DNA of 64,000 bases from Kitasatospora papulosa (GCF_000717245.1 NZ_JNYQ01000001.1:620001-684000); one strand, 5' to 3'. Positions 45,076 to 56,454 are shown, counted from the first letter of the stretch. A program made the numbers and translations. The notes: generated by a model not told the origin, from the sequence alone.

Positions 45076-45109
45076 TTACTTGACAAGGTGAAATATCTGG
45101 ACGCATGGT
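45076..45109 (+). promoter_or_regulatory. promoter of oxidoreductase with MarR-type dyad
   Basis: TTGACA at 45080-45085 and CATGGT at 45104-45109 (18-base gap) form a plausible promoter. The imperfect dyad TTACTTGACAAGGTGAA (45076-45092) covers the -35 box, where a MarR repressor would block it. Confidence 0.5.
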
Positions 45110-45169
45110 TGTTTCACGTCCTGAAGCTTTTCCGCTTCCCCCGTACGACATCGAGGAGAACCCGAGCCC

Positions 45170-46189
45170 ATGTCTGCACTTCCCACGTCCAGCCGCGAAT
45201 GGCACCTCGTCGCCCGCCCGCACGGCTGGCCCGAGCCCACGGATTTCGCGCTGCGCGAGGCGCCGGTGGCCGCCCCCGGTGAGGGCCGCGTCCTCGTCCG
45301 CAACCTCCACTTCTCGGTCGACCCGTACATGCGCGGCCGGATGAACGACGTGAAGTCGTACACCCCGCCCTTCAAGCTCGACCACCCCATGGAGGGTGGC
45401 GCGGTCGGCGAGATCATCGCGTCGAACGCCGAGGGCTTCGCCGTGGGTGACCACGTCCTGCACGGCCTCGGCTGGCGCGAGTACGCCGACGTCCCGGCCA
45501 AGCACGCGGTCAAGGTCGACGCCTCGCTGGCCCCGCTGTCCGCCTACCTCGGCGTGCTCGGCATGACCGGGCTCACCGCCTACGCCGGCCTGTTCGACGT
45601 CGCCTCCTTCAAGGAGGGCGACGCGGTCTTCGTCTCCGGTGCCGCCGGTGCGGTCGGCAGCCAGGTCGGCCAGATGGCGAAGCTCAAGGGCGCCTCCCGG
45701 GTCATCGGCTCGGCCGGTTCCGACGAGAAGGTCAAGCTCCTCACCGAGGAGTACGGCTTCGACGCCGCCTTCAACTACAAGAACGGCCCCGTCCGCGACC
45801 AGCTCGCCGAGGCCGCTCCCGACGGCATCGACGTCTACTTCGACAACGTCGGCGGCGAGCACCTGGAAGCCGCGATCTCCTCGATGAACGTCCACGGCCG
45901 CGCCACCATCTGCGGGATGATCGCCCAGTACAACGCGACGGAGCCCACCCCGGGCCCCCGCAACCTGGCCCTGGTCATCGGCAAGCGGCTGCGCCTGCAG
46001 GGCATGCTCGTCGGCGACCACGCCGATCTGCAGCCGCAGTTCGTCCAGGAGGTGGCCGGCTGGCTGGCCTCCGGCGAGCTGAAGTACAACGAGACGAAGG
46101 TCCAGGGCATCGAGAAGGCCTACGACGCGTTCGTCGGCCTGCTGCGCGGCGAGAACACCGGCAAGATGATCGTCTCGCTGGACGCCTGA
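45170..46189 (+). CDS. NADP-dependent MDR-family oxidoreductase
   Basis: A 339-residue zinc-independent medium-chain reductase of the CurA/YfmJ (prostaglandin reductase-like) branch: VDPYMRGRMNDVKSYTPPF near the start, the nucleotide-binding VFVSGAAGAVGSQVGQMAKL, then VIGSAGSDEKVKLL, and IDVYFDNVGGEHLEAAISSM. Such enzymes reduce enones and quinone-like electrophiles. GAGGAG precedes ATG 45170. The divergent MarR gene is the likely regulator, giving an inducible electrophile-detoxification pair. Confidence 0.9.
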   Translation: MSALPTSSREWHLVARPHGWPEPTDFALREAPVAAPGEGRVLVRNLHFSVDPYMRGRMNDVKSYTPPFKLDHPMEGGAVGEIIASNAEGFAVGDHVLHGLGWREYADVPAKHAVKVDASLAPLSAYLGVLGMTGLTAYAGLFDVASFKEGDAVFVSGAAGAVGSQVGQMAKLKGASRVIGSAGSDEKVKLLTEEYGFDAAFNYKNGPVRDQLAEAAPDGIDVYFDNVGGEHLEAAISSMNVHGRATICGMIAQYNATEPTPGPRNLALVIGKRLRLQGMLVGDHADLQPQFVQEVAGWLASGELKYNETKVQGIEKAYDAFVGLLRGENTGKMIVSLDA

Positions 46190-46196
46190 CGCCCCC

Positions 46197-46247
46197 GGCC
46201 CGGCCCGTGGCCGTCGCGCGACCTCCGCGACGGTCACGGGCCGGGCC
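46197..46247. terminator. bidirectional terminator
   Basis: Long stem (GGCCCGGCCCGTGGCCGTCGCG with its near-perfect complement), 7-base loop, between convergent genes. Confidence 0.75.
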
Positions 46248-46289
46248 GTCATCCGTCCGCCCCCGATCCGTCCGGCACCGCGTCCTCCG

Positions 46290-46760
46290 TCACCGCGCCG
46301 GGCGGTCCGAGGGCGGCCACACGTACGGCAGGTCGGGCGGCACGTCCGGGAACAGCGGGCGGTAGTGGTCCGGGTCCTTGCGCACCAGCGCGGAGCGGTG
46401 ACTCCTGTGCAGCCCCTCGTCGCCCAGCCACGGAGGCAGCTCCCGCGCCGCCGCGAGTTCCGCGGACGTACGGACGGTGGTGCGCCCGAGCGCCCCGGCG
46501 AGGTCCGCGCGCAGCGTCGTGGCGCAGGTGTCCGCCCTGCCCTCGGCGGTCCAGGCGGCGCACACGTCCAGGCCGTACCGCACGAGTGCCTCCTCGTACC
46601 CGGTCCACATCCGGACCGCGGGATGGTGGCGCCAGCCGTAGCCGGGGACGGTGAGTCCGCGCAGCACCTGGATCGTCTCCACCCGCTGCTTGCCCAGCCT
46701 GCGCGGGTCCAGCGCGGCGGCGCTCCTGCTGAAGTCGGCGTACGGCAGGAATGTCTGCAT
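46290..46760 (-). CDS. MSMEG_6728-family protein (pyrimidine-dimer glycosylase-like)
   Basis: A 156-residue soluble protein starting MQTFLPYADFSRSAAALDPR, then RLGKQRVETIQVLRGLTVPG, YGWRHHPAVRMWTGYEEALV. This matches the MSMEG_6728 family, which is often annotated with distant likeness to phage pyrimidine-dimer DNA glycosylase. The conserved RLGKQRVE and HPAVRMW would form the active region. ATG 46760 follows AGGGATTGACG. Alone in its unit; diverges from ohr. Confidence 0.75.
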   Translation of the reverse strand: MQTFLPYADFSRSAAALDPRRLGKQRVETIQVLRGLTVPGYGWRHHPAVRMWTGYEEALVRYGLDVCAAWTAEGRADTCATTLRADLAGALGRTTVRTSAELAAARELPPWLGDEGLHRSHRSALVRKDPDHYRPLFPDVPPDLPYVWPPSDRPAR

Positions 46761-46886
46761 CGTCAATCCCTATCCCATGTGCGTCCCACGGGCCGCCGGC
46801 CCGCGCGCCGTCACCCGTTAGGCTCGGCCCAGGCCGTCGCGGTCGTGGGCGCGAGCCGCGGCGCATCAGCAGGAGGAATCACCGGT

Positions 46887-47315
46887 ATGACCATCCAGCA
46901 CATAGACGTGGCCTACACCGCCGTCGCCACCGCCGAGAACGGCCGTGACGGCCGGGTCTCCACCGACGACGGCGCGCTCGACGTCGTCGTCAACCCGCCG
47001 AAGGCGATGGGCGGCAGCGGCGCGGGTACCAACCCCGAGCAGCTGTTCGCGGCCGGCTACAGCGCCTGCTTCCAGGGCGCGCTCGGTGTGGTGGCCCGTC
47101 AGGAGAAGGCAGACATCACCGGTTCGACGGTGACCGCGTCGGTCTCCATCGGCAGGACCGAGGCGGGTGGCTTCGGACTGGAGGTCGCGATCAGCGCCTC
47201 CATCCCGAACGTCGACACGGCCACCGCCCAGGCGCTCGTCGAGAAGGCGCACCAGGTGTGCCCGTACTCGAACGCCACCCGGGGCAACATCAAGGTCGAG
47301 CTGTCGGCCGGCTGA
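46887..47315 (+). CDS. ohr: organic hydroperoxide resistance protein Ohr
   Basis: A 142-residue OsmC/Ohr peroxidase that reduces organic hydroperoxides with thiols. Catalytic Cys61 in AAGYSACFQGAL and resolving Cys125 in AHQVCPYSNATRGNI, with Arg20 and Glu51 also in place. Normal length. AGGAGGAA lies 8 bases before ATG 46887. No adjacent ohrR; the MarR protein at 44623 lacks the OhrR sensing cysteine. Confidence 0.93.
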   Translation: MTIQHIDVAYTAVATAENGRDGRVSTDDGALDVVVNPPKAMGGSGAGTNPEQLFAAGYSACFQGALGVVARQEKADITGSTVTASVSIGRTEAGGFGLEVAISASIPNVDTATAQALVEKAHQVCPYSNATRGNIKVELSAG

Positions 47316-47336
47316 GTCCCGGCTCCCCGCGTACGT

Positions 47337-47374
47337 CCGAGGGCCGCATCCCGTCACCGGGGTGCGGCCCTCGG
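47337..47374 (+). terminator. hairpin terminator after ohr
   Basis: Stem CCGAGGGCCGCATCCCG with a 4-base loop and one G-T pair. Confidence 0.7.
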
Positions 47375-47418
47375 CCGTGTGCGGCCGTCCGGCCCTGGGA
47401 GCAGCGCGCGCAAGGGCA

Positions 47419-47485
47419 TTGACTGCCGGGGAGGTTGAACTTTACGGTCCGTTCGAGTTGACGATCAGCATCCGAAATATCGAAC
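47419..47485 (+). promoter_or_regulatory. promoter and operator of arabinofuranosidase gene
   Basis: TTGACT (47419-47424) and TACGGT (47443-47448) with an 18-base gap form a promoter. CCGAAATATCGAAC (47472-47485) follows it. The reverse complement, GTTCGATATTTCGG, matches sites at 55338 and 57625, so a repressor bound here would block transcription. Confidence 0.6.
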
Positions 47486-47498
47486 GCGTAAGGAAGCC

Positions 47499-49016
47499 AT
47501 GACTCGCACCGCGCGCTTCACCCTCGACCCGGCCTTCACCGTCGGCGACGTCGACCCCCGGCTCTTCGGCTCCTTCGTCGAGCACCTCGGCCGCTGTGTC
47601 TACGACGGCATCCTCGAACCCGGCCATCCGTCGGCCGACGAGGCCGGACTGCGCACCGACGTCCTGGAACTCGTCCGCGAACTCGGCGTCACCGCCATCC
47701 GCTACCCCGGTGGCAACTTCGTCTCCGGCTACCGCTGGGAGGACAGCGTCGGCCCCGTCGACGAGCGCCCCCGCCGGCTCGACCTCGCCTGGCGCTCCAC
47801 CGAGACGAATCGTTTCGGCCTCTCCGAGTACATCGACTTCCTACGGAAGGTCGGCCCCCAGGCCGAACCGATGCTGGCGGTCAATCTCGGCACCCGCGGC
47901 GTCCAGGAGGCCATCCAGCTCCAGGAGTACGCCAACCACCCGTCCGGCACCGAACTCTCCGACCGCCGCGTCGGCCACGGCGACAAGGACCCCTTCGGCA
48001 TCAAGCTGTGGTGCTTGGGCAACGAGATGGACGGCCCGTGGCAGACCGGCCACAAGACCGCCGAGGAGTACGGGCGGCTCGCGGCCGAGACGGCGCGCGC
48101 GATGCGGCAGATCGACCCGTCCGTCCAGCTCGTCGCCTGCGGGTCCTCCAGCCGCGCCATGCCGACCTTCGCGGCCTGGGAGGCGACCGTCCTCGCCGAG
48201 ACCTACGACCTCGTCGACTACGTCTCGCTGCACGCCTACTACGAGGAGACGGACGGCGACCGCGGCTCCTTCCTCGCCTCGGCCGTCGACATGGAGTCCT
48301 TCATCGAGAGCGTCGTCGCGACCTGCGACCACGTGGGGGCGCGCCTCAAGTCGTCGAAGAAGATCAACCTCTCCTTCGACGAGTGGAACGTCTGGTACCT
48401 GAGCCGCTTCCAGAAGGAAGCGGAGGAGAACCCCCTCGACTGGCCGGAGGCGCCGCGGCTGCTGGAGGACAACTACAGCGTCACCGACGCCGTCGTCTTC
48501 GGCAGCCTGCTCATCGCGCTGCTGCGCCACGCGGACCGGGTGACCGTCGCCTGTCTCGCCCAGCTGGTCAACGTCATCGCGCCGATCATGACCGAGCCCG
48601 GCGGGCCCGCCTGGCGGCAGACCACCTTCTTCCCCTTCGCCCAGGCGGCGCGGTACGGGCAGGGCCAGGTCCTGGACGTACGGGTGGACTCACCGACGTA
48701 CGGGACGGCGAAGTACGGCGAGGCGGACCTGCTGCACGCCACCGCCGTGCGGGACCCGGAGACGGGCGCGGTCACCGTCTTCGCCGTCAACCGGAGCCAG
48801 GACTCCGCGCTGCCGCTCGAAGTCGCCCTGGCGGGGCTGGACCTGGACCGGGTCGTCGAGCACCAGGTCGTCGCGGACGCCGACCCCGAGGCCCGCAACA
48901 CCCTCGCCGAGCCCGAGCGCGTGCTCCCGCATCCCGCCGAGGGCACCGAGCTGGCCGGCGGCACCCTGAAGGCCGTCCTGGAGCCGCTGTCCTGGAACAT
49001 GATCCGGCTGGCCTGA
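47499..49016 (+). CDS. GH51 alpha-L-arabinofuranosidase
   Basis: A 505-residue intracellular glycosidase that releases L-arabinose from arabinan or arabinoxylan oligosaccharides. The TIM barrel holds the acid/base Glu176 in WCLGNEMDGPWQ and the nucleophile Glu295 in LSFDEWNVWY, with IRYPGGNFVSGYRWED and HAYYEE lining the site; a C-terminal beta domain follows (about 390-505). No signal peptide, so substrates must be imported. AAGGA precedes ATG 47499. The upstream operator is shared with the sugar-catabolic genes at 55323 and 57605. Confidence 0.93.
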   Translation: MTRTARFTLDPAFTVGDVDPRLFGSFVEHLGRCVYDGILEPGHPSADEAGLRTDVLELVRELGVTAIRYPGGNFVSGYRWEDSVGPVDERPRRLDLAWRSTETNRFGLSEYIDFLRKVGPQAEPMLAVNLGTRGVQEAIQLQEYANHPSGTELSDRRVGHGDKDPFGIKLWCLGNEMDGPWQTGHKTAEEYGRLAAETARAMRQIDPSVQLVACGSSSRAMPTFAAWEATVLAETYDLVDYVSLHAYYEETDGDRGSFLASAVDMESFIESVVATCDHVGARLKSSKKINLSFDEWNVWYLSRFQKEAEENPLDWPEAPRLLEDNYSVTDAVVFGSLLIALLRHADRVTVACLAQLVNVIAPIMTEPGGPAWRQTTFFPFAQAARYGQGQVLDVRVDSPTYGTAKYGEADLLHATAVRDPETGAVTVFAVNRSQDSALPLEVALAGLDLDRVVEHQVVADADPEARNTLAEPERVLPHPAEGTELAGGTLKAVLEPLSWNMIRLA

Positions 49017-49022
49017 CGACGG

Positions 49023-49060
49023 CGTACGGCGCCCTCCCCGGCCGGGGAGGGCGCCGTACG
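49023..49060. terminator. bidirectional terminator
   Basis: A perfect 19+19 base palindrome (CGTACGGCGCCCTCCCCGG and its complement) between the convergent arabinofuranosidase and epimerase genes. Confidence 0.8.
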
Positions 49061-49078
49061 TGTGCCGGAAGGGTCCGC

Positions 49079-50245
49079 TCAGCGCGCCGAGAAGGCGTGC
49101 ACCGTCGTCGAGCGGTAGGTGTCGCCGGGCCGGAGCACCGTCGACGGGAACGACGGCTGGTTGGGGGAGTCGGGGAAGTGCTGCGACTCCAGGCAGAACG
49201 CGTCGCCCTGGCGGTAGACGCGCCCCGAGGTGCCGGTCAGGGTGCCGTCGAGGAAGTTCCCCGTGTAGACCTGCATGCCGGGTTCCGTCGTGTACATCTT
49301 CATCACCCGGCCCGAGCCGGGGTCCGTGACGGTCAGCGCGTACTCGGGGCGGGCCGTGGTCCCCTTGTCGAGCACGTAGTTGTGGTCGATCCCCTGCCCG
49401 TACCCGATCTGCTCGTGCGGGGTGCGGACGGCCTCCCCGAGGGCCCGGGACCGCCGGAAGTCGAACGGCGTACGCGCCACCGGGGCGAGCTCGCCCGTGG
49501 GGATCAGCGTCGCGTCCACCGGTGTGTAGCGTGCCGCCGCGAGCTCCAGCAGGTGCCCGTCGGCGCTGCCGCTGCCCTCGCCCGCCAGGTTGAAATAGGT
49601 GTGGCTGGTGAGGTTGAGGACCGTGGCGCGGTCCGTGGTCGCCGTGTAGTCGACGCGCCACTCGCCCCGGGAGGTGAGGGTGTAGACGACACGGACGGCG
49701 AGCGAGCCGGGATAGCCGGCCTCGCCGTCCGGGCTGGTCCGGGTCAGGACCAGCCCGACGTCACCGCGTCCGGTGAACGGCCGCACGTCCCAGACCCGCT
49801 TGTCGAAGCCCTGGTCGCCACCGTGCAGGCTGTTGGGCCCGTCGTTCACGGGCAGTTGGTGCGTGACACCGTCGAGGGTGAAACGGCCCCCGGCGATCCG
49901 GTTGCCGTACCGCCCGATCAGCCCGCCGAAGTACGGGGACTTCGCCACGTAGTCCGGCAGGCCGCCGAAGCCGAGCGACACGTTCGCCGTCCGGCCCCGG
50001 CGGTCGGGGACCTCCAGGGACTGGACGACACCGCCCCAGGAGAGGACCTTCAGCCGGGTCCCGCCGTTGGCGAGGGTCCAGCGGTGCACCTCCGTCCCGT
50101 CGGCGAGAGTGCCGAAGAGCTCCTTGGACGGGGCGCGTCCGGTGGCCGAGGCATGTGCCGCGGGGGCTCCCGCCGCCACGGCCAGCCCGGCGGCGGCCGT
50201 GGCCGCCAGGACCGTACGTCTGCTGGTTCCGGTGCTGAAGGTCAT
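49079..50245 (-). CDS. galM: exported aldose 1-epimerase (Tat signal)
   Basis: A 388-residue mutarotase that interconverts alpha and beta sugar anomers. A twin-arginine signal (TGTSRRTVLAATAAAGLAVA, cleavage after AHA) sends it out folded. Family motifs are GRYGNRIAGGRF, NDGPNSLHGGDQGFDKRVW, SHTYFNLAGEGSG (catalytic His) and PGMQVYTGNFLDG with the catalytic Glu in FCLESQHFPDSPN. AGGAG lies 8 bases before ATG 50245. Last gene of the sugar transport operon, so it probably presents the right anomer to the binding protein. A second, cytoplasmic copy is at 58574. Confidence 0.92.
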   Translation of the reverse strand: MTFSTGTSRRTVLAATAAAGLAVAAGAPAAHASATGRAPSKELFGTLADGTEVHRWTLANGGTRLKVLSWGGVVQSLEVPDRRGRTANVSLGFGGLPDYVAKSPYFGGLIGRYGNRIAGGRFTLDGVTHQLPVNDGPNSLHGGDQGFDKRVWDVRPFTGRGDVGLVLTRTSPDGEAGYPGSLAVRVVYTLTSRGEWRVDYTATTDRATVLNLTSHTYFNLAGEGSGSADGHLLELAAARYTPVDATLIPTGELAPVARTPFDFRRSRALGEAVRTPHEQIGYGQGIDHNYVLDKGTTARPEYALTVTDPGSGRVMKMYTTEPGMQVYTGNFLDGTLTGTSGRVYRQGDAFCLESQHFPDSPNQPSFPSTVLRPGDTYRSTTVHAFSAR

Positions 50246-50273
50246 GAAACAACTCCTGTCGGATGAAGGGGCG

Positions 50274-51514
50274 TTACGAGCCGACCTTGCGCTTGTTCCA
50301 TACGTCGAACCCGACCGCGGCCAGCAGGACGAAGCCCTTGATGACCTGCTGGTAGTCGGTTCCGATACCCACGAGGTTCATACCGTTGTTCAGCACGCCC
50401 AGGACGAGGCCACCGATGATCGCGCCGAGGACCGTTCCCACGCCGCCGCTCATCGACGCGCCGCCGATGAACGAGGCGGCGATGGCCTCCAGCTCGAAGT
50501 TGAGGCCCGCCTTGGGCGAGGCCGCGTTGAAGCGGGCGGCGAAGACCAGCCCCGCCAGGGCCGCGAGCATGCCCATGTTCAGGAAGACCAGGAAGGTGAC
50601 CTTCTTGTCCTTCACACCCGACAGCTTGGCCGCGGGCAGGTTGCCGCCGATGGCGTAGATGTGGCGGCCGATGATCGCGTTGCGCATCAGGTAGCCGAAC
50701 CCGACGACCAGCACACCGAGGATGAGCAGCACGACCGGGGCGCCCTTGTAGCTGGCGAGCAGCAGGGTGACCACGAGGACGGCCGAGACCAGGGCGACCA
50801 GCTTCAGCACGAACAGCTTGGCCGGCAGCACCTCCAGGGCGAACTCCTGCTGGCGCTTGCGGTCACGGACCTCCTGGAGCACCACGAAGGCGATCAGCGC
50901 CAAGCCCAGCAGCAGGGTGAGGTTGTGGTAGTTGGTGTTCGGCCCGACCTCGGGCAGGAAGCCGTTGGCTATCTCCTGCAGGTCCTTCGGGAAGGGGCCG
51001 AGGGTCTGGCCCTTCAGGAAGATCTCCGTCAGACCGCGGAAGAGCAGCATGCCCGCGAGGGTCACGATGAACGACGGGATGCCGAGGTAGGCGATGAAGA
51101 AGCCCTGCACCGAGCCCGCGACGGCGCCGATGGCCAGGCACAGCACCACCGCGAGCGGCCAGGGCATGTCGTGTTCGACCATCAGCACGGCGGCCATGGC
51201 GCCGATGAACGCCGTCAGCGAGCCGACCGAGAGGTCGATGTGGCCGGCGATGATGACGAGCATCATGCCGATCGCGAGGATCAGGATGTAGCTGTTCTGC
51301 AGCACCAGGTTGGAGACGTTGCGCGGCAGCAGCAGGTCGCCGTCCGACCACACCGCGAACAGCACCACGATCAGGCCGAGGGCCATCAGCATGCCGTACT
51401 GGCGCATGTTGCGGCGCATGCCGTCCAGCACCAGCTGCAGGAGACCGCCGCCGGAGGCCGGTCCGCTCGTGCCGGGCGGCGCGGGGGCCGGGTTCCTGTC
51501 GGTCACGTCCGTGC

Positions 51515-51518
<4 letters not shown>
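50274..51518 (-). CDS. mmsB: sugar ABC transporter permease (MmsB/GguB type)
   Basis: A 414-residue permease of the ribose/xylose/multiple-sugar class (BPD_transp_2). About ten helices, with the family blocks [56 protein letters not shown] and [20 protein letters not shown]. Its start overlaps the ATPase gene stop by four bases (ATGA). A charged loop (about 215-250) is longer than in RbsC and typical of the GguB/MmsB/XylH branch, which carries pentoses and galactose. Confidence 0.92.
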
Positions 51519-53065
<1,547 letters not shown>

Positions 53066-53098
53066 GGTCTTGCCTTCCAATCCTTGAGGGGAGCCCGG

Positions 53099-54208
53099 TT
53101 ACTTGAGGTCGTTCTCGGTGTAGTAGCCGTCGTCGACGAGAGCTTCCTTGTAGTTGTCCTTGTCGACGCTGACCGGCTGCAGCAGGTAGGCGGGGACGAC
53201 CTTGACACCGTTGTCGTAGGACTTGGTGTCGTTGACCTCGGGCTTCTTGTCGTTCAGGGCGGCGTCCACCATGTTCGAGGCGACCTTGGCGAGCTTGCGC
53301 AGGTCCTTGTAGACGGTCTGCGTCTGGTCGCCCGCGATGATCGACTTCACGGACGCGAGCTCGGCGTCCTGGCCGGTGACGACCGGCATCGGCTTGGCCT
53401 TCGTGCCGTAGCCGTCCGACTTCAGGGCGGAGAGGATGCCGATGGAGATGCCGTCGTAGGGGGAGAGCACGGCGTCGACCTTGGCGCTGCGGTAGCTGGA
53501 CGTCAGCAGGTCGTCCATGCGCTTCTGCGCGGTGCCGCCGTCCCAGCGCAGGGTGGTGACCTGGTTGAGGGCCGTCTGCTTGGACCTGACGACCAGCTCG
53601 CCCTTGTCGATGTGGGGCTTGAGGACGTTCATCGCGCCCTGGAAGAAGTACTTGGTGTTGTTGTCGTCGTTGGAGCCGGCGAACAGCTCGATGCTGAAGG
53701 GCCCCTTCTTGCCGTCCTCCAGACCCAGCTTGTCGACGATGTACGAGCCCTGCAGCTCGCCGACCTTCTCGTTGTCGAACGAGGCGTAGTAGTCGACGTT
53801 CTCCGTGCCGAGGATCAGCCGGTCGTAGGAGATCACCGGGATGTCGGCGTCCTTGGCCTGCTGCAGCACGTTGTTGAGGGACTTGTTGTCGATCGCGGCG
53901 ACGACCAGGGCGTCCACGCCCTGGGTGATCATGTTCTCGATCTGCGAGACCTGCTGGTCCGGGTCGTCCTCGCCGTAGACGAGCTTGGTCTTGTAGCCCT
54001 TCGACTTGAGCTCCTTCACGACGTTGGCGCCGTCGGAGATCCAGCGTTCGGAGGACTTGGTCGGCATGGCGACGCCGATGGTGGCGCCGTCGGCGCCGCC
54101 CTTCTTCTCCTCGCCGCCGCCTTCGCTGTTCTGGCCGCAGGCGGTCAGAGCGAGGGCCAGGGAGGCGGCGGAGGCGACTGCGGCGAGTGCGGCTCTGCGG
54201 TTGCGCAT
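53099..54208 (-). CDS. sugar-binding lipoprotein (ChvE-like)
   Basis: A 369-residue periplasmic-binding-type lipoprotein. Signal peptide with lipobox LTAC (Cys24), linker, then a type I sugar-binding fold: [74 protein letters not shown] and [18 protein letters not shown]. Close in pattern to ChvE, which binds arabinose, galactose, xylose and related sugars. Start ATG 54208 is 8 bases after AAGGA; ATG 54214 is too close. First gene of the transporter set, with mmsA, mmsB and galM following. Confidence 0.92.
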   Translation of the reverse strand: MRNRRAALAAVASAASLALALTACGQNSEGGGEEKKGGADGATIGVAMPTKSSERWISDGANVVKELKSKGYKTKLVYGEDDPDQQVSQIENMITQGVDALVVAAIDNKSLNNVLQQAKDADIPVISYDRLILGTENVDYYASFDNEKVGELQGSYIVDKLGLEDGKKGPFSIELFAGSNDDNNTKYFFQGAMNVLKPHIDKGELVVRSKQTALNQVTTLRWDGGTAQKRMDDLLTSSYRSAKVDAVLSPYDGISIGILSALKSDGYGTKAKPMPVVTGQDAELASVKSIIAGDQTQTVYKDLRKLAKVASNMVDAALNDKKPEVNDTKSYDNGVKVVPAYLLQPVSVDKDNYKEALVDDGYYTENDLK

Positions 54209-54339
54209 AGTCATCATCCTTGATGTGGGGTCAGAGCTCGGTCCGGTGGTGCCGGAACGCTGGGAGTGGAACGACCGAGAACGGGTGTGTGGGATTGTGC
54301 GCGGCTGTGTCTTCTTTTGGGGAGAGTGTTTCCGGAACG

Positions 54340-55323
54340 TTATGACGAGATCGCGAACCGGTTGAGCGGGCCCGGCAGTCGGCTGCCGAGCGGGGCCATC
54401 CCGCCGTCCGCCCCGTGCCGCGCGAGCAGGTCCAGCGCGAGCCGGCCGCGCCGCACCCGCTCCTTGGCGGTGGACAGCGCCAGCTCCCGCAGGTGCTGTC
54501 CGTACGGGTAGATCCCGGGCGACTTGGCGAGCCCGAACTTCAGGTACAGCGGCGCGCCGCGCCGGATCAGTTCGGCGACCTCGTACATCCGCACATAGCC
54601 GCCGAGGTCGTCGGGGGCCTCGATGTAGAGGTCCATCGGAGCCCTCGACACCCGCCTGATCTCGGTGAACTGAGCGAGGGTCAGATCGGACGGGATGTTG
54701 ATGGAGTCGGCGCCGAGCTGCTCGAACACGGCGAACGAGGCGGGGTTCACCGGCCCGATGAGCGCCGAGACCTTGAAGGTGGTGTCCGCGGGCAGGACGC
54801 CCTGCTCCCGCAGTCGGTGCAGGGTCCACAGGACCCCTTCGTCGGCCACCAGCAGGCACTTCACGCCGAGTCCGGTGGCGCGCAGCGCGTCCTCGACGCA
54901 GCCGGCCAGCGCGTCGTGGCCGCGGGAGCGCAGCCCGGCGCCACCGGAGTCCGTACGCACCGACGCGCCGGTGTCCCAGGTGCCGCGCGGCCCCGTGAAC
55001 AGGCAGAGTTCGATGTCCCGTTCGGCGCAGCCCTCCACCATCTCGGTGATCTCCGCGTCCGTCAGCATCCAGACGCCGCTGCCCTGGCTGATGCGGTGGA
55101 CCGGGACGTCGAGCCTCGCGGACTCCTTGAGCACGACACCGAGGGCCTCCGGGCCCTCCACGGACGGCACCTCGGTGCGCCAGCTCCCGCCGTCCGGGAA
55201 GGAGTGCGGCGAGGCGTCCGACGGGGACAGCGGGGCCGGGCCGAGGCCGAGCGCGGTGAGCGCCGCGTCGCCGGGACGGCGGGCGCCGGCGGCACCGGGG
55301 GAAGAGGCAGGGGCGTCGTTCAC
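54340..55323 (-). CDS. TIM-barrel protein, U32-peptidase-like, in sugar operon
   Basis: A 327-residue protein with a low-complexity N-terminus (about 1-50). The rest reads as a barrel with strands such as [66 protein letters not shown] and [20 protein letters not shown]. The last blocks resemble the U32 peptidase/collagenase family, but the position inside a sugar-acid pathway argues for a sugar-related role such as an aldolase or isomerase. GTG 55323 follows AAGGA. The operator GTTCGGTATTTCGGAC lies just upstream at 55338. Reaction unknown. Confidence 0.6.
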   Translation of the reverse strand: MNDAPASSPGAAGARRPGDAALTALGLGPAPLSPSDASPHSFPDGGSWRTEVPSVEGPEALGVVLKESARLDVPVHRISQGSGVWMLTDAEITEMVEGCAERDIELCLFTGPRGTWDTGASVRTDSGGAGLRSRGHDALAGCVEDALRATGLGVKCLLVADEGVLWTLHRLREQGVLPADTTFKVSALIGPVNPASFAVFEQLGADSINIPSDLTLAQFTEIRRVSRAPMDLYIEAPDDLGGYVRMYEVAELIRRGAPLYLKFGLAKSPGIYPYGQHLRELALSTAKERVRRGRLALDLLARHGADGGMAPLGSRLPGPLNRFAISS

Positions 55324-55337
55324 GACTGGTCCTTCAT

Positions 55338-55353
55338 GTTCGGTATTTCGGAC
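55338..55353 (-). promoter_or_regulatory. sugar-regulon operator, copy 2
   Basis: GTTCGGTATTTCGGAC, a near-palindrome of the IclR-site type (GTTCG-N6-CGnAC), 15 bases upstream of the TIM-barrel gene. Confidence 0.55.
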
Positions 55354-55434
55354 GAAGTTCGGATCGTTGGGAGTGCGCCGGCACGGCGGTGGTCAGGACG
55401 CCGTCGTACCGGCGTACGGGTCAGGGCGTGCCCG

Positions 55435-56454
55435 TCACGGCCGCAGCAGCACCTTCCCGGTCTCCGGGTCCCCGGATCCCACCAGAGCCACCGCGTCGGC
55501 GAACCGGTCCAGCGGGAACTCGTGGGTGATCAGCGGTGCCGGGTCGAGCAGCCCGGCCGTGAACGCCCGTACCGCGTAGGACCAGGCAGCCGAGGGTGCC
55601 CCGAAGACGCTGCGCACGGTGAGCTGGCTCAGCGACAGGTGCACCGGGTCGATGCCCACGGCCCCCGGGGTGAACATCCCGGTCAGCACCACCCTCCCGC
55701 CGCGACGCGCCAGCAGGCAGGCGTCGGCCGCGGTGGACGGCGCTCCTGCCGTCTCCACCACCAGGTCGTAGTGGCCCCGCACCTCCTCGGACTCCGCGGG
55801 CGTCCGGGCCTCACCCGCCCCGAAGTCCAGCGCCTGGGCGGCCCGTGCCTCCCTCGGGTCGATCACGGTGAGCTCCGCCGGCGAGACGGCCGCCAGCAGC
55901 TGCACCGCCAGCAGGCCGAGTGTGCCCGCCCCCAGGACGGCGATCCGCTCACCCGGCTCCGGCGTCCCGGCCCGCACCGCCGCGGCGACCACCGCGGCCG
56001 GCTCCAGCAGGGCGGCGGCCCGGAGGTCGGCGTCGTCGGCCAGCGGGTGCAGCAGCCGTGCCGGGACCACCAGGTGGTCGGCGAACGCGCCGGGCCGGGT
56101 GAACCCGGTCTCGTCGTAGCCCGCCGTGCACAGGGAGGTCTCCCCGTACCGGCACCGCTCGCAGCGCCCGCAGGCGCGGAAGCCCTCGGCGACCGTCCGC
56201 CGGCCGAGCAGCGCCGGGTCGACGCCCTCGCCCAGCGCGTCGACGGTCCCCGACCACTCGTGGCCCGGCACCACCGGATAGCGCACATAGGCCGGGTCGC
56301 GGTGGCCGTCGTACACCTCGCGGTCGCTCATGCAGATCCCGGCGGCGGCGACCCGCACCCGGACCTCGCCGGGGCCCGGCTCGGGGGGCGGCCCCTCGTC
56401 CAGCCGGTGGCTGCCGGGCCGGTCGACGGTCAACGACCGTGAGGTGGAGGTCAC
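55435..56454 (-). CDS. zinc-dependent sugar/alcohol dehydrogenase
   Basis: A 339-residue medium-chain dehydrogenase. Catalytic zinc site with the Cys in AAGICMSDREVYDG and GHEWSG; structural zinc site CGRCERCRYGETSLC; Rossmann motif IAVLGAGTLGLLAVQLL. GTG 56454 overlaps the dehydratase stop by four bases (GTGA), so the two are co-translated. Expected to oxidise a sugar or sugar alcohol with NAD(P), as galactitol/L-threonine dehydrogenase relatives do. Supplies or uses the same substrate class as the dehydratase. Confidence 0.88.
   Translation of the reverse strand: MTSTSRSLTVDRPGSHRLDEGPPPEPGPGEVRVRVAAAGICMSDREVYDGHRDPAYVRYPVVPGHEWSGTVDALGEGVDPALLGRRTVAEGFRACGRCERCRYGETSLCTAGYDETGFTRPGAFADHLVVPARLLHPLADDADLRAAALLEPAAVVAAAVRAGTPEPGERIAVLGAGTLGLLAVQLLAAVSPAELTVIDPREARAAQALDFGAGEARTPAESEEVRGHYDLVVETAGAPSTAADACLLARRGGRVVLTGMFTPGAVGIDPVHLSLSQLTVRSVFGAPSAAWSYAVRAFTAGLLDPAPLITHEFPLDRFADAVALVGSGDPETGKVLLRP

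Noticed and set aside
45076..47315. MarR gene at 44623 as OhrR controlling ohr
   Set aside because: It lacks the N-terminal sensing cysteine and diverges from an oxidoreductase; ohr lies two genes away.
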